11,643 nt of DNA from RGIG3528 sp045616485 (GTDB lineage: Bacteria > Bacillota > Clostridia > Lachnospirales > Lachnospiraceae), in contig JAZLGU010000079.1 of NCBI GenBank assembly GCA_045616485.1, positions 1 to 11,643 on the forward strand. The letters are read 5' to 3'. Positions 1 to 6,573 of this stretch are shown here, piece after piece (position 1 is the first letter of the stretch; each line of letters begins with the position of its first letter). Below the pieces are notes generated by a model. It saw nothing but the letters and a program-made list of their open reading frames with translations, ran no database searches and was not told the DNA's origin. Position numbers and translations under genes: made by a program.

Positions 1-84
1 ACCTGCTCTTATAAGAGCAGGTGCGACAAGGAGTGTGTAAACACTCCCGATGCTATAATTAGCTTTCGTTAGAAAGCGTGTCAT
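1..84 (-). CDS. Possible 5' end of an unidentified gene running off the left edge
   Basis: An ATG at 84-82 on the minus strand is preceded by AAGGAG with a 5-nt spacer, and the frame stays open for all 28 codons to the window edge. The peptide begins MTRFLTKANYS and becomes hydrophobic (VYTLLVAPALIRAG), which could be a membrane segment or a buried strand. I do not recognise it. A strong promoter (118-146) lies just upstream with a leader of about 27 nt. Twenty-eight open codons are weak evidence, because such a run is common by chance, and the DNA is dominated by inverted repeats that fit a structured RNA at least as well. The sequence left of the window would settle it. Confidence 0.35.
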   Translation of the reverse strand, partial: MTRFLTKANYSIGSVYTLLVAPALIRAG

Positions 85-111
85 AGTCGCTCCTTATGTT
101 AGTCATTATAG
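1..111 (-). ncRNA. Candidate structured small RNA or regulatory leader, truncated by the window edge
   Basis: Read on the minus strand from the expected start (about base 111), the sequence is unusually self-complementary. CTATAAT (111-105) pairs with ATTATAG (59-53). GCGAC (90-86) pairs with GTCGC (27-23), and this crosses the first helix, suggesting a pseudoknot. GCTTTC/GAAAGC (77-72 with 67-62) forms a 6-bp hairpin with a UAAC loop. GGAGTGT/ACACTCC (47-41 with 36-30) forms a 7-bp hairpin with a UUAC loop. Bases 1-22 are a perfect 22-bp palindrome abutting the GTCGC strand, placed where an intrinsic terminator stem would sit; any U-tract lies outside the window. A near-consensus promoter starts transcription at the first paired base. 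I do not recognise a known RNA family. The same DNA also reads as the start of a protein (1-84), so the two readings compete. Confidence 0.42.
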
Positions 112-117
112 AATCGG

Positions 118-146
118 ATTATAAAATAAAAATCTTGTTCATGCAA
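118..146 (-). promoter_or_regulatory. Sigma-A type promoter for the left-edge gene or RNA
   Basis: On the minus strand, TTGCAT (146-141) and a perfect TATAAT (123-118) are separated by 17 nt, which is close to the housekeeping consensus. The start site would fall near base 111, exactly where a helix of the downstream structured region begins. The promoter overlaps a weak hairpin (CTTG/CAAG, 134-147) followed by a T-rich run on the minus strand, which may be a poor terminator for the diguanylate cyclase gene ending at 153. Confidence 0.7.
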
Positions 147-152
147 GCTATT

Positions 153-2885
153 TTATTCTTCATCTTTTCTCACATACAGGAAAAGGCTCTGATTGTCATC
201 AGTGTAATCATTAGCTTTTATGATTTCCAATGTGGATAGTCTATAGCTATCTTTGTATTTTCTTCTATAAGTCACTCTTAGTGGTGACAAATTTTCACGA
301 AAGTATTTTCTTAAAAACAGTATATCTGTTTTTTCATAATATGCCTGTAAATCGTCTTCATGGATATAGCCCTTTTTACCAAAATCCAGCAACCAGCGGG
401 AAATACTCTCTTTCTCGATACTGTTATCAACAGGCTCTCCCTGTTTAAGATCTACTACCTGATAGGTATCACTGGTAACATTAATTTTAAGTATCTTAAC
501 ATAAAGACTTATTAATGCAATATGCGCATCCTTTCGACCACGTCGATCCACGCCTGCTTTTCTGTAATACATTGACTTAGCATCATACATACGCTTATCA
601 GCCAGTACACTTATATCATGCAGTGAAGCCTCTGGGTTTTCCGCCTTGGCAGCATATGCGAAGGACACTGATAAACTGTCCACCAGCTTACCATGCCAGC
701 TGTCAATATTGTCTTTAAGTCTTATGCATAAATCTTCCAGCTCTTTCTCTTTAAGACAGGTCAAAACTACAAATTCATCTCCGCCTGTTCTGAAAAGTCT
801 CCCTTCTCCACAAAGAGCCTCTTTTATACAGTTACTGCTACCTACTATCAGCTCATCTCCTGCTTCATGACCTATAGTATCATTGGCCATCTTAAGTCCG
901 TTAAGATCGAAAGAAAAATAAGCAAAATCTCCGGGTATTCCCTTTTCTTCCAGCTCCAAAAGAGCCTCCTCGTAAGCTCTTCGATTATAGGCTTTTGTCA
1001 GTTCATCTGTCTGTGATTTATAGATAAGTTTTTGTTCCTGTTTCTTTTCTTCGTTTATATCGCGGGTAGCAAATATTAACTTTATAGGTCGTCCGTTTTC
1101 AGACCGTTCCATCACAATAAAGCTGGCCAGATACCATCCAGCATGTACTCCCACGAACTCATGCTCTGCATAGATTTTATTCTGCATTCTGTCAACAACA
1201 GTATCCAGATTTGTAAACTCTAACACTTCTTCCCTACAGCTGTATGCCGTCAACGTGCTCATGGCTTCTTTCATCAGCTCTCTTGCCCCTTTATTGCTGT
1301 CTGACATCCTTGCCACATCATCTTTAGCATTAATGGTGGTAGCTGTATCATTTACCAAGTCAATAACATGCATGCTGTAAAAAATGTCACCCAGTGCTCC
1401 CAGGGTAGCATAATATTCATTTTTATCAGCCAGTGCTTCTTTTAGCATATTGACGTTTGCCTGTTCTTTTCTCACCAGCTCATCCACATCATAATGGTAG
1501 CCTCTTAAAACGTATCCACCCGGGATTTCTCTGGAGGTACCGCCACATCGCACATATCTTAAGCCCTTAGCCGGATGCTTCCATAGATAAGTATTTTCGT
1601 CAAAGCCGTCGGTCTTCATTTTTTCTACGCTTTGGATTACCCCCGGCACCGCTTCTTCGGTTATATTGTCATACCAGTCCGTATATGTCTGCTCAGGAGT
1701 TCTGTCATTCCCAGCGACTCCCAGAAGCTCTTTCATTTTGTCATCAACAAACATCCTGGGCTGCCTGCCCTCTACCAGTTCGATACGCCAGGTACCCATG
1801 TTGGCTGACGAAATAATATCTCTTATTCCGGATATCTCTGCAAAAGCCTTACGATTTTCCTCATCAATGATACGATTATCCTCTTCCAGCTTTTTGTTGG
1901 CAGCCACTATTAATCTTCGCTTTTTAAGGTCCGTTCCGATAATATGTGCCACATAGAACACAAGTATCAACACCACTATGGAAATTGCCAAAACTGCGTT
2001 TTTTGTACTTATTTCCACTACGTCTTCAAAGGACTTGGGAGGAATAAATACCATTACGGTCCAGCCCGTATCTGCTACTTTTTTTATGCAGACTCTTCCT
2101 TCCCCCACCTTGTTTTTAAACGCAAAAACCTCTCCGCTTCTGTTTTTCAGAGCTTCAAATGCCCGCTCTTTCTTTTCGCTTCTTACATCAAATGCATCCA
2201 AAAGCATGTCAAAAGTCATTTCAGGGACATAATCAGACTTGATGGATGTACAAATTACCATATTATTCTCATCAAGAATAATGCTATAGACTTCTTTTCC
2301 CAGAAATTCAGTTTGAAGATATGAAGCCATCTGACTGTTGGCCGCTATGTATCCCGCCAGCACTCCTGCTATTTTCCCCTCGTATCTTAAAGGGGTATAA
2401 AAATCAATCAGCACATCTCTGGTATTTTTAGGCTTGTAATTAATCCAGATGCCTGAATTCCCTTTTATGCCCTGCTTGTAATATACTCTGTCGCTGGCAT
2501 CAAAAGCTTCTCCCACATTGGATACATTCATGCCGTCAGGCCTTATGAATTCAATATCCTTAAAAGGAGTGTTTTTAATCAAGGGAGAAAGTACCTGGGA
2601 AGGATTATCCAATTCCTCTTTTGTCATGGACTGGGAAACAGACGCTGCTACCGCATTAATACTGCTTTTTGCGTATCCCAGCGTCATATTGATATTGATT
2701 ACAATATGGTCAGCCATCTGATTAATGACGTAGTCAGCATCGCGCTCCACTCTTTTTTTCTGCCATGCAGTAAATAACGAAAGCACTAAAACTATAACCA
2801 ATATAATCATTATTGGCATCATGATATGTATTATATTGGTGCGTCTGTCAGAAGCTTTACTCTTCTGCTCTTTCTCCGTGGTCAT
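153..2885 (-). CDS. Membrane-bound diguanylate cyclase (Cache-PAS-GGDEF)
   Basis: Predicted to make c-di-GMP from two GTP, with an extracytoplasmic sensor. The 910 residues contain a membrane helix (about 18-41), a double-Cache-like extracellular domain (about 42-295), a second membrane helix (about 297-317), a coiled coil (320-350), a PAS-like domain (about 352-470), a second PAS-like module (about 490-615), a GGDEF domain (about 620-780) and a further PAS-like module (about 785-910). The active loop GGDEF is intact at 701-705, with metal and substrate residues D660, N668-D669 and GHEAGD at 672-677. The usual inhibitory RxxD site nine residues before the motif is absent (CGEG instead), so product inhibition through it is unlikely. 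The start ATG has GGAGAG about 6 nt upstream. The gene follows the EAL gene by 15 nt and is probably co-transcribed with it. Function is confident; the sensed ligand is unknown. Confidence 0.93.
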   Translation of the reverse strand: MTTEKEQKSKASDRRTNIIHIMMPIMIILVIVLVLSLFTAWQKKRVERDADYVINQMADHIVININMTLGYAKSSINAVAASVSQSMTKEELDNPSQVLSPLIKNTPFKDIEFIRPDGMNVSNVGEAFDASDRVYYKQGIKGNSGIWINYKPKNTRDVLIDFYTPLRYEGKIAGVLAGYIAANSQMASYLQTEFLGKEVYSIILDENNMVICTSIKSDYVPEMTFDMLLDAFDVRSEKKERAFEALKNRSGEVFAFKNKVGEGRVCIKKVADTGWTVMVFIPPKSFEDVVEISTKNAVLAISIVVLILVFYVAHIIGTDLKKRRLIVAANKKLEEDNRIIDEENRKAFAEISGIRDIISSANMGTWRIELVEGRQPRMFVDDKMKELLGVAGNDRTPEQTYTDWYDNITEEAVPGVIQSVEKMKTDGFDENTYLWKHPAKGLRYVRCGGTSREIPGGYVLRGYHYDVDELVRKEQANVNMLKEALADKNEYYATLGALGDIFYSMHVIDLVNDTATTINAKDDVARMSDSNKGARELMKEAMSTLTAYSCREEVLEFTNLDTVVDRMQNKIYAEHEFVGVHAGWYLASFIVMERSENGRPIKLIFATRDINEEKKQEQKLIYKSQTDELTKAYNRRAYEEALLELEEKGIPGDFAYFSFDLNGLKMANDTIGHEAGDELIVGSSNCIKEALCGEGRLFRTGGDEFVVLTCLKEKELEDLCIRLKDNIDSWHGKLVDSLSVSFAYAAKAENPEASLHDISVLADKRMYDAKSMYYRKAGVDRRGRKDAHIALISLYVKILKINVTSDTYQVVDLKQGEPVDNSIEKESISRWLLDFGKKGYIHEDDLQAYYEKTDILFLRKYFRENLSPLRVTYRRKYKDSYRLSTLEIIKANDYTDDNQSLFLYVRKDEE

Positions 2886-2900
2886 GCAATCTCTCCATTT

Positions 2901-4802
2901 TTATTTCTCAAAAAACTCTCTCAGTTTATCAATCGGGACAGGCTTGGAATACATATACCCCTGCAGATAATCCGCACCACAGGATACACAAAGCTCTTGA
3001 TTTTTCTCAGTCTCAATTCCTTCATATAGAAGCTCATAATTAATATCTCTGAAGGCTTCTGACAGATGCTTCATCATCTTTATTACCTTTTCGTCCTTTT
3101 CTGCTTCCAGTATAAAGAATCTGTCAAATTTGACCACATCGACATCATATTTTACTACGCGGTCCAGATTGGAATAACCGGTGCCCACATCATCCAGGTA
3201 CAGGGTCATACCTGCATTTTTTAATGTAGCCATTCTCTCCTTTGCTATCATAAAATCTGTTTCCGTCTGGCTCTCAGTAAGCTCTATACCGATTTTTTCA
3301 GGTTCTACCCCCGCATTTCTTATAATTGACAGAATTTCCTCACTGAAATCATCTGCTATTATTTCAGAAGCAGCAAAATTCACGGAAATCCTTTTAAAAT
3401 TATAGCCTTCTTCTTCCATTTCCTTTATAAATCTGCACACTTTATTTAACATAATTCGGGTGAGGGAATGGATATAATTGTAGCTTTCTGCCAAAGGAAT
3501 AAACATATCCGGGAAAATCATGCCCTTCTCAGGAATAGTCATTCTCATAAGAGCTTCTGCTGAATCATATTTTCCGGTTTTTACATTTTTGATTGGCTGA
3601 CAGTAAACCAGTACTCTTTCGTCGTCCAGGTCTCCCTTTTTCTCTATATCTGCGAGATTTTCCTTAATCTTCTTAAAAAGCCTAAGCTCATCCCGCTTTT
3701 TCTCACTTACCAGCTCTATGGTATTTTCTTCCATTTTGGAAAGAAGGTACTGGATCATACCTACTATATCAGCTTCTGTCTCCACAAAATCAATATTGAA
3801 GAGACCTATTACCTTATATGGTATCTGATACTGAGAATAATACTTATCAAAAGCTTTTTCTGTAAGTTCCTTTATTTTTTCTTCAGTATTGCTGTTTTTC
3901 TTATCTCTGGGGATAGCTAATACAAATAAATCCGATTCCAGATTGAACAGCAAAGCATTCTTAAAATATGCTCTCCAGAAGGAATTCAGTCCTTTTCCCA
4001 GCTCATCCGGCAATACGTCAAGGATTTTAAAATTCAGCTTAAGCACCATGTAGTCTGAGGATATTTTTTTCCCTACAGTTCTCTTCACAAAGCTCTCAAA
4101 GCCGGAAACACTAAGCGCTCCTGTTTTTGCATCGTAGGGCTTACTGTGGAGCATAATCATAACCACCAGCACCGGCAGCATATACGTAAAGGTATTGTAA
4201 GAATTAATATTCAGAAAACCCTGGAAGGTCATAATGCCTACTACCAGCACATCTACCATTACCAGACATGCCCGTACCGGCCTTATAAGACGATCTGCGT
4301 AAAATGTGAGCATTACCGTAAAAGACACCACAGCATATACATAAAAAACCGTATAAGGACTTACCAGAGGGTCATACCAAAGTCCGTCCTTATAGGTAAA
4401 TCCGAAGTGAGTAAAGGGCGATGCCACCTCAAATACCAATGCAGTCACAAGCATTACTCTGGTGACAATAATAGCCACTTCAGCAAATTTCCCTTTTACG
4501 TCCAACATTTCTTTCATATATGCTATGAAACAGTACAAACATAAAATAAGTCCAAAATGATATATATCCCTTAATATGAAAATCAGTACCACCGGGGCAT
4601 TTATCTGCAATATGGCGTCAAAAACAAGATTAGTGGCAGACGCAATAAAAATGCAGCATAATGCCATCTCCATAAACATGAATTTTTTGTCTTTGGTAAA
4701 GTACAAAACCTCCATAATTAGGAAAAGTATCATCATACTGCATACCAAAGATATTACATCGCCTATAGGTGAATAATTTATCATCAGTTCTTCTGTAGTC
4801 AT
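2901..4802 (-). CDS. Seven-helix membrane c-di-GMP phosphodiesterase (degenerate GGDEF + EAL)
   Basis: Predicted to hydrolyse c-di-GMP to pGpG. The 633 residues start with about seven hydrophobic helices (roughly 12-34, 42-64, 70-96, 106-128, 150-169, 178-198, 203-219). A degenerate GGDEF-like domain follows (about 222-370), in which ESDLF at 289-293 sits where GGDEF would be, so it should not make c-di-GMP. The EAL domain spans about 380-633 and keeps the expected catalytic set: CQPI (401-404), EAL (416-418), N475, E507, D537-D538 in DDVGTG, K558, E594 and Q614. An active phosphodiesterase is therefore likely. AGGGGG precedes the ATG by about 5 nt. It is the first gene of a two-gene unit with the diguanylate cyclase, giving opposite enzymes from one transcript. 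The 7TM region is a sensor of unknown ligand; I could not assign it to a named family. Confidence 0.92.
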   Translation of the reverse strand: MTTEELMINYSPIGDVISLVCSMMILFLIMEVLYFTKDKKFMFMEMALCCIFIASATNLVFDAILQINAPVVLIFILRDIYHFGLILCLYCFIAYMKEMLDVKGKFAEVAIIVTRVMLVTALVFEVASPFTHFGFTYKDGLWYDPLVSPYTVFYVYAVVSFTVMLTFYADRLIRPVRACLVMVDVLVVGIMTFQGFLNINSYNTFTYMLPVLVVMIMLHSKPYDAKTGALSVSGFESFVKRTVGKKISSDYMVLKLNFKILDVLPDELGKGLNSFWRAYFKNALLFNLESDLFVLAIPRDKKNSNTEEKIKELTEKAFDKYYSQYQIPYKVIGLFNIDFVETEADIVGMIQYLLSKMEENTIELVSEKKRDELRLFKKIKENLADIEKKGDLDDERVLVYCQPIKNVKTGKYDSAEALMRMTIPEKGMIFPDMFIPLAESYNYIHSLTRIMLNKVCRFIKEMEEEGYNFKRISVNFAASEIIADDFSEEILSIIRNAGVEPEKIGIELTESQTETDFMIAKERMATLKNAGMTLYLDDVGTGYSNLDRVVKYDVDVVKFDRFFILEAEKDEKVIKMMKHLSEAFRDINYELLYEGIETEKNQELCVSCGADYLQGYMYSKPVPIDKLREFFEK

Positions 4803-4831
4803 ACTGCCCCCTGATACTGGTTATTACCCAT

Positions 4832-4840
4832 ATTCTAACA
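4832..4840 (-). promoter_or_regulatory. Possible extended -10 promoter for the EAL-GGDEF unit
   Basis: On the minus strand TGT-TAGAAT (4840-4832) matches an extended -10 element about 30 nt upstream of the EAL start codon. The -35 region (ATAAAG at 4860-4855) is poor, as is typical of extended -10 promoters. The surrounding 4803-4927 spacer is AT-rich and otherwise shows nothing I can name; I see no convincing terminator for the pseudogene upstream. Confidence 0.4.
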
Positions 4841-4927
4841 TACTTTTCTTTGGTCTTTATTTAAATTCTTTATTAACTTTCTTATCTTTATATAATGTCA
4901 GAGCGATAATTAAGCATCCGGCATCTT

Positions 4928-5610
4928 TTAACGGTTATTAAGGCTGTCAGCCAGCTGGCTTAAGCTTCTCATGGCATCCTGTACTGCTTCCACAGTCTTA
5001 AGATTGTCTTCGCAGGAATAGAAAGTCTCATTTGCATTGGTAGCCACTTCCTCAGAAATAGCTGCTGATACATCCTCTACCATCTGCTGAATCTGAACTG
5101 TGGCATCCTTGGTATTTCCTGCCATTTTTTGTATCTCTGTAGCTACTACTGCAAAGCCACGGCCCGCCTCTCCTGCTCTGGCAGCCTCAATGGATGCATT
5201 AAGAGAAAGAAGATTTGTTTTAGTGGTGATAGTGGAAATAATATCTACGGCTGAATCTATTTTTTCCATATAGACTTTTCCAAACTGTCGATAGAATTTC
5301 CCACCAGGTTAATATTCTCGTTTGTCTCATGAGCTACCACCATGGTTTTATCCAGGAGTTCCTTTGTTTTTATTGCCTCATTCTGAATGCGTTTCTCACG
5401 CTCTCTGTTATTCATTTCCACACGACGCACTGAGAAGTAAGCGCTTCCTGCCACAAGCAGTACTATGAAAAAATGAATCTCCATGAAAGCTGTGTTTTCG
5501 CTGTTATAAATACCTTTTACGAAAAAGTAAATAATCTGCCCTACATTACAAGCAATGAATCCAATGGACTCAAGAAGAGCAAATTTTGCATCTGCATCCT
5601 GCAAGAACGC
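4928..5610 (-). pseudogene. Frameshifted, truncated methyl-accepting chemotaxis protein
   Basis: Two overlapping reading frames together read as one chemoreceptor. The upstream part (open from about 5610 to a TAG at 5259-5257) has two membrane helices (about residues 13-30 and 39-58, counted from a TTG at 5604) and then a charged coiled coil. The downstream part (5269-4928) carries the receptor hairpin tip, with TNLLSLNASIEAARAGEAG and GRGFAVVATEI. They overlap by 13 bp in frames one base apart, at a run of six A residues (5265-5260). The upstream part has no ATG and no ribosome site; a stop codon lies just upstream in its frame. The extracellular sensor is missing and the C-terminal arm is short for the family. 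I infer a decayed gene. Readthrough by frameshifting cannot be excluded but looks unlikely given the missing N-terminus. Confidence 0.82.
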
Positions 5611-5686
5611 CTACTGTAGCTGCGCTTACTGCACTTGCTGCAACACCCTTGAGGAATTGTCTACGAGCAATGTCGTTTTTACTCAT
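5570..5686 (-). pseudogene. Orphan Tat/lipoprotein signal peptide joined to the chemoreceptor remnant
   Basis: The ATG at 5686-5684 is preceded by GGGAG with an 8-nt spacer. It opens a 38-codon frame containing a twin-arginine motif RRQFLKG (residues 8-14), an alanine/valine-rich hydrophobic stretch, and a lipobox LAGC (28-31). Seven codons later it stops at 5572-5570. This is the signal peptide of an exported Tat-dependent lipoprotein; in anaerobic Firmicutes and Actinobacteria such leaders commonly precede flavoprotein reductases of the fumarate/urocanate reductase type. No mature domain follows. The DNA instead continues, one base out of frame, as the chemoreceptor remnant. The leader has the same frame as the distal receptor fragment but not the middle one. 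I infer a deletion or recombination that joined two unrelated genes. As it stands it could encode only a short secreted or lipidated peptide. Confidence 0.75.
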
Positions 5687-5731
5687 ACATTTATCTCCCT
5701 ATTTTTCTTTTTTGTTATTTACATAACAATT

Positions 5732-5761
5732 ATTATGATACGATTTTTTATATAACGTCAA
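5732..5761 (-). promoter_or_regulatory. Promoter upstream of the chimeric pseudogene
   Basis: On the minus strand TTGACG (5761-5756) is followed after 18 nt by CATAAT (5737-5732). Just downstream a 7-bp stem TTGTTAT/ATAACAA with a GTAA loop (5729-5712) precedes an A-rich stretch and the GGGAG ribosome site. The promoter therefore seems intact although the coding region is broken. The rest of 5687-5874 shows nothing else I can assign. Confidence 0.5.
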
Positions 5762-5874
5762 ATAAGTTTGTTCACTAAAATACGAGACTTCAAGCGAAAC
5801 TATTTCGTAAAGAATGCTGATTTTTCATAGTCAACTCCCGCTTTTCTTTTTACACTTTATAGGAAACTTATTAC

Positions 5875-5908
5875 AAAAAAAGCAGCCTGGCGAAAGCAGG
5901 CTGCTTTT
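5875..5908 (-). terminator. Intrinsic terminator of the antiporter-to-macro operon
   Basis: A perfect 12-bp stem (5908-5897 paired with 5889-5878) closes a 7-nt loop. On the minus strand it runs into seven T residues (5881-5875), partly inside the stem. It lies 21 nt after the stop codon of the macro-domain gene. The other strand ends in only four T residues, so it is mainly a minus-strand terminator. Confidence 0.92.
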
Positions 5909-5929
5909 ATAGATATCATGAATATTTAT

Positions 5930-6457
5930 TTATCTGCCAAATCCGATTATGGCTCCTTCCATATCCCTTTTCTCATAGACACATACCTTTACGTCCACAT
6001 CATAATCCGGATAATCTTCCGTAAATTTCTTATAGGCCATTTTACACTGTCTGGCAGAAATTTCCGCAGGCTTTTCCAGATCTCCTGCAAAAATCCCTGA
6101 GCTTATAAGAGGAAAAGCTATGCTGTGCTGCCCGTTTTCCATAAGCACCATAAGGGAATTATAGTATGCTAAGAAAAGCTCTCCCAAAGCTCCCGGTGTT
6201 TTTCTGAAATCAGGACCGACAGCATGAATAATCGACTTGGTATTGCTCATATGGAAAGAGGGGGTAATAACTGCCTGGCCGTCTGATAGAGGTATGCTGT
6301 AATGATTACAGGCCTCCATAAGCTCATTAATACCGGCTCTTCTAAACAGCTCGCCGCATATACCGCCACCGGCCCATAGCTGCCTGTTGGCTGCATTTAC
6401 TACCGCATCTACTTCCTGATCAGCACAGGATGCTTCTATCAGCGATATAATGCTCAC
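5930..6457 (-). CDS. Macro-domain protein (ADP-ribose binding, possible ADP-ribosyl hydrolase)
   Basis: Stand-alone macro domain of 175 residues, the family's usual size. Macro domains bind ADP-ribose, and several remove it from proteins, nucleic acids or O-acetyl-ADP-ribose. The first strand and loop read VDAVVNAAN (16-24), followed by GGG at 30-32; the second phosphate loop is SSGIFAG (119-125). In the MacroD class the first loop is normally GGGVDG with a catalytic Asp. Here it is GGGICG, with C34 in that place, so hydrolysis, if any, may use another mechanism. The start is GTG at 6457, chosen because AAGGAGGT lies 4 nt upstream. It is the last gene of the operon, 116 nt after a DUF3990 ADP-ribosyltransferase-like gene, which suggests it reverses or binds that enzyme's product. 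A TATAAT box in the gap may give it independent expression. Confidence 0.9.
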   Translation of the reverse strand: MSIISLIEASCADQEVDAVVNAANRQLWAGGGICGELFRRAGINELMEACNHYSIPLSDGQAVITPSFHMSNTKSIIHAVGPDFRKTPGALGELFLAYYNSLMVLMENGQHSIAFPLISSGIFAGDLEKPAEISARQCKMAYKKFTEDYPDYDVDVKVCVYEKRDMEGAIIGFGR

Positions 6458-6461
6458 GGCG

Positions 6462-6469
6462 ACCTCCTT
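6462..6469 (-). promoter_or_regulatory. Full-length Shine-Dalgarno fixing a GTG start
   Basis: AAGGAGGT on the minus strand, 4 nt before the GTG at 6457, is a complete anti-16S match and the strongest ribosome site in the window. It decides the start of the macro-domain gene and predicts high translation despite the non-ATG codon. Confidence 0.85.
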
Positions 6470-6506
6470 CCGGGCTTTAGTTCTTTAGTCCCAAATTATT
6501 TCCTGC

Positions 6507-6535
6507 ATTATACCGCCTTTTTCTTTTTTTTGGAA
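6507..6535 (-). promoter_or_regulatory. Possible internal promoter for the macro-domain gene
   Basis: A perfect TATAAT (6512-6507, minus strand) lies about 50 nt upstream of the macro gene's start, in the 116-nt gap after the DUF3990 gene. The spacer is A-rich. The -35 candidate at 17 nt (TTCCAA, 6535-6530) is poor. I see no terminator hairpin in the gap, so readthrough from upstream is also expected. Confidence 0.45.
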
Positions 6536-6573
6536 TAAACTTACTATTAAAATTCGATGAAAACTCCCTCGCT

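Noticed and set aside
1..22. Calling the 22-bp palindrome alone a terminator.
   Set aside because: No T-run follows it on the plus strand, and the minus-strand continuation is outside the window. It is described only as a possible terminator stem of the structured region.
23..90. A tRNA-like cloverleaf in the left-edge inverted repeats.
   Set aside because: The outer stem is only 5 bp, there is no T-loop GTTCGA-type motif, no recognisable anticodon arm and no CCA end.
4146..4544. A 132-codon plus-strand open frame opposite the EAL protein's membrane region.
   Set aside because: Its His/Tyr/Lys-rich composition is typical of antisense membrane-helix codons, and the opposite gene is certain.
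5788..5828. A 12-codon ORF on the minus strand (MKNQHSLRNSFA) with GGGAG 6 nt upstream, possibly a leader peptide.
   Set aside because: No credible promoter lies between it and the upstream terminator, and nothing ties it to attenuation; probably chance.
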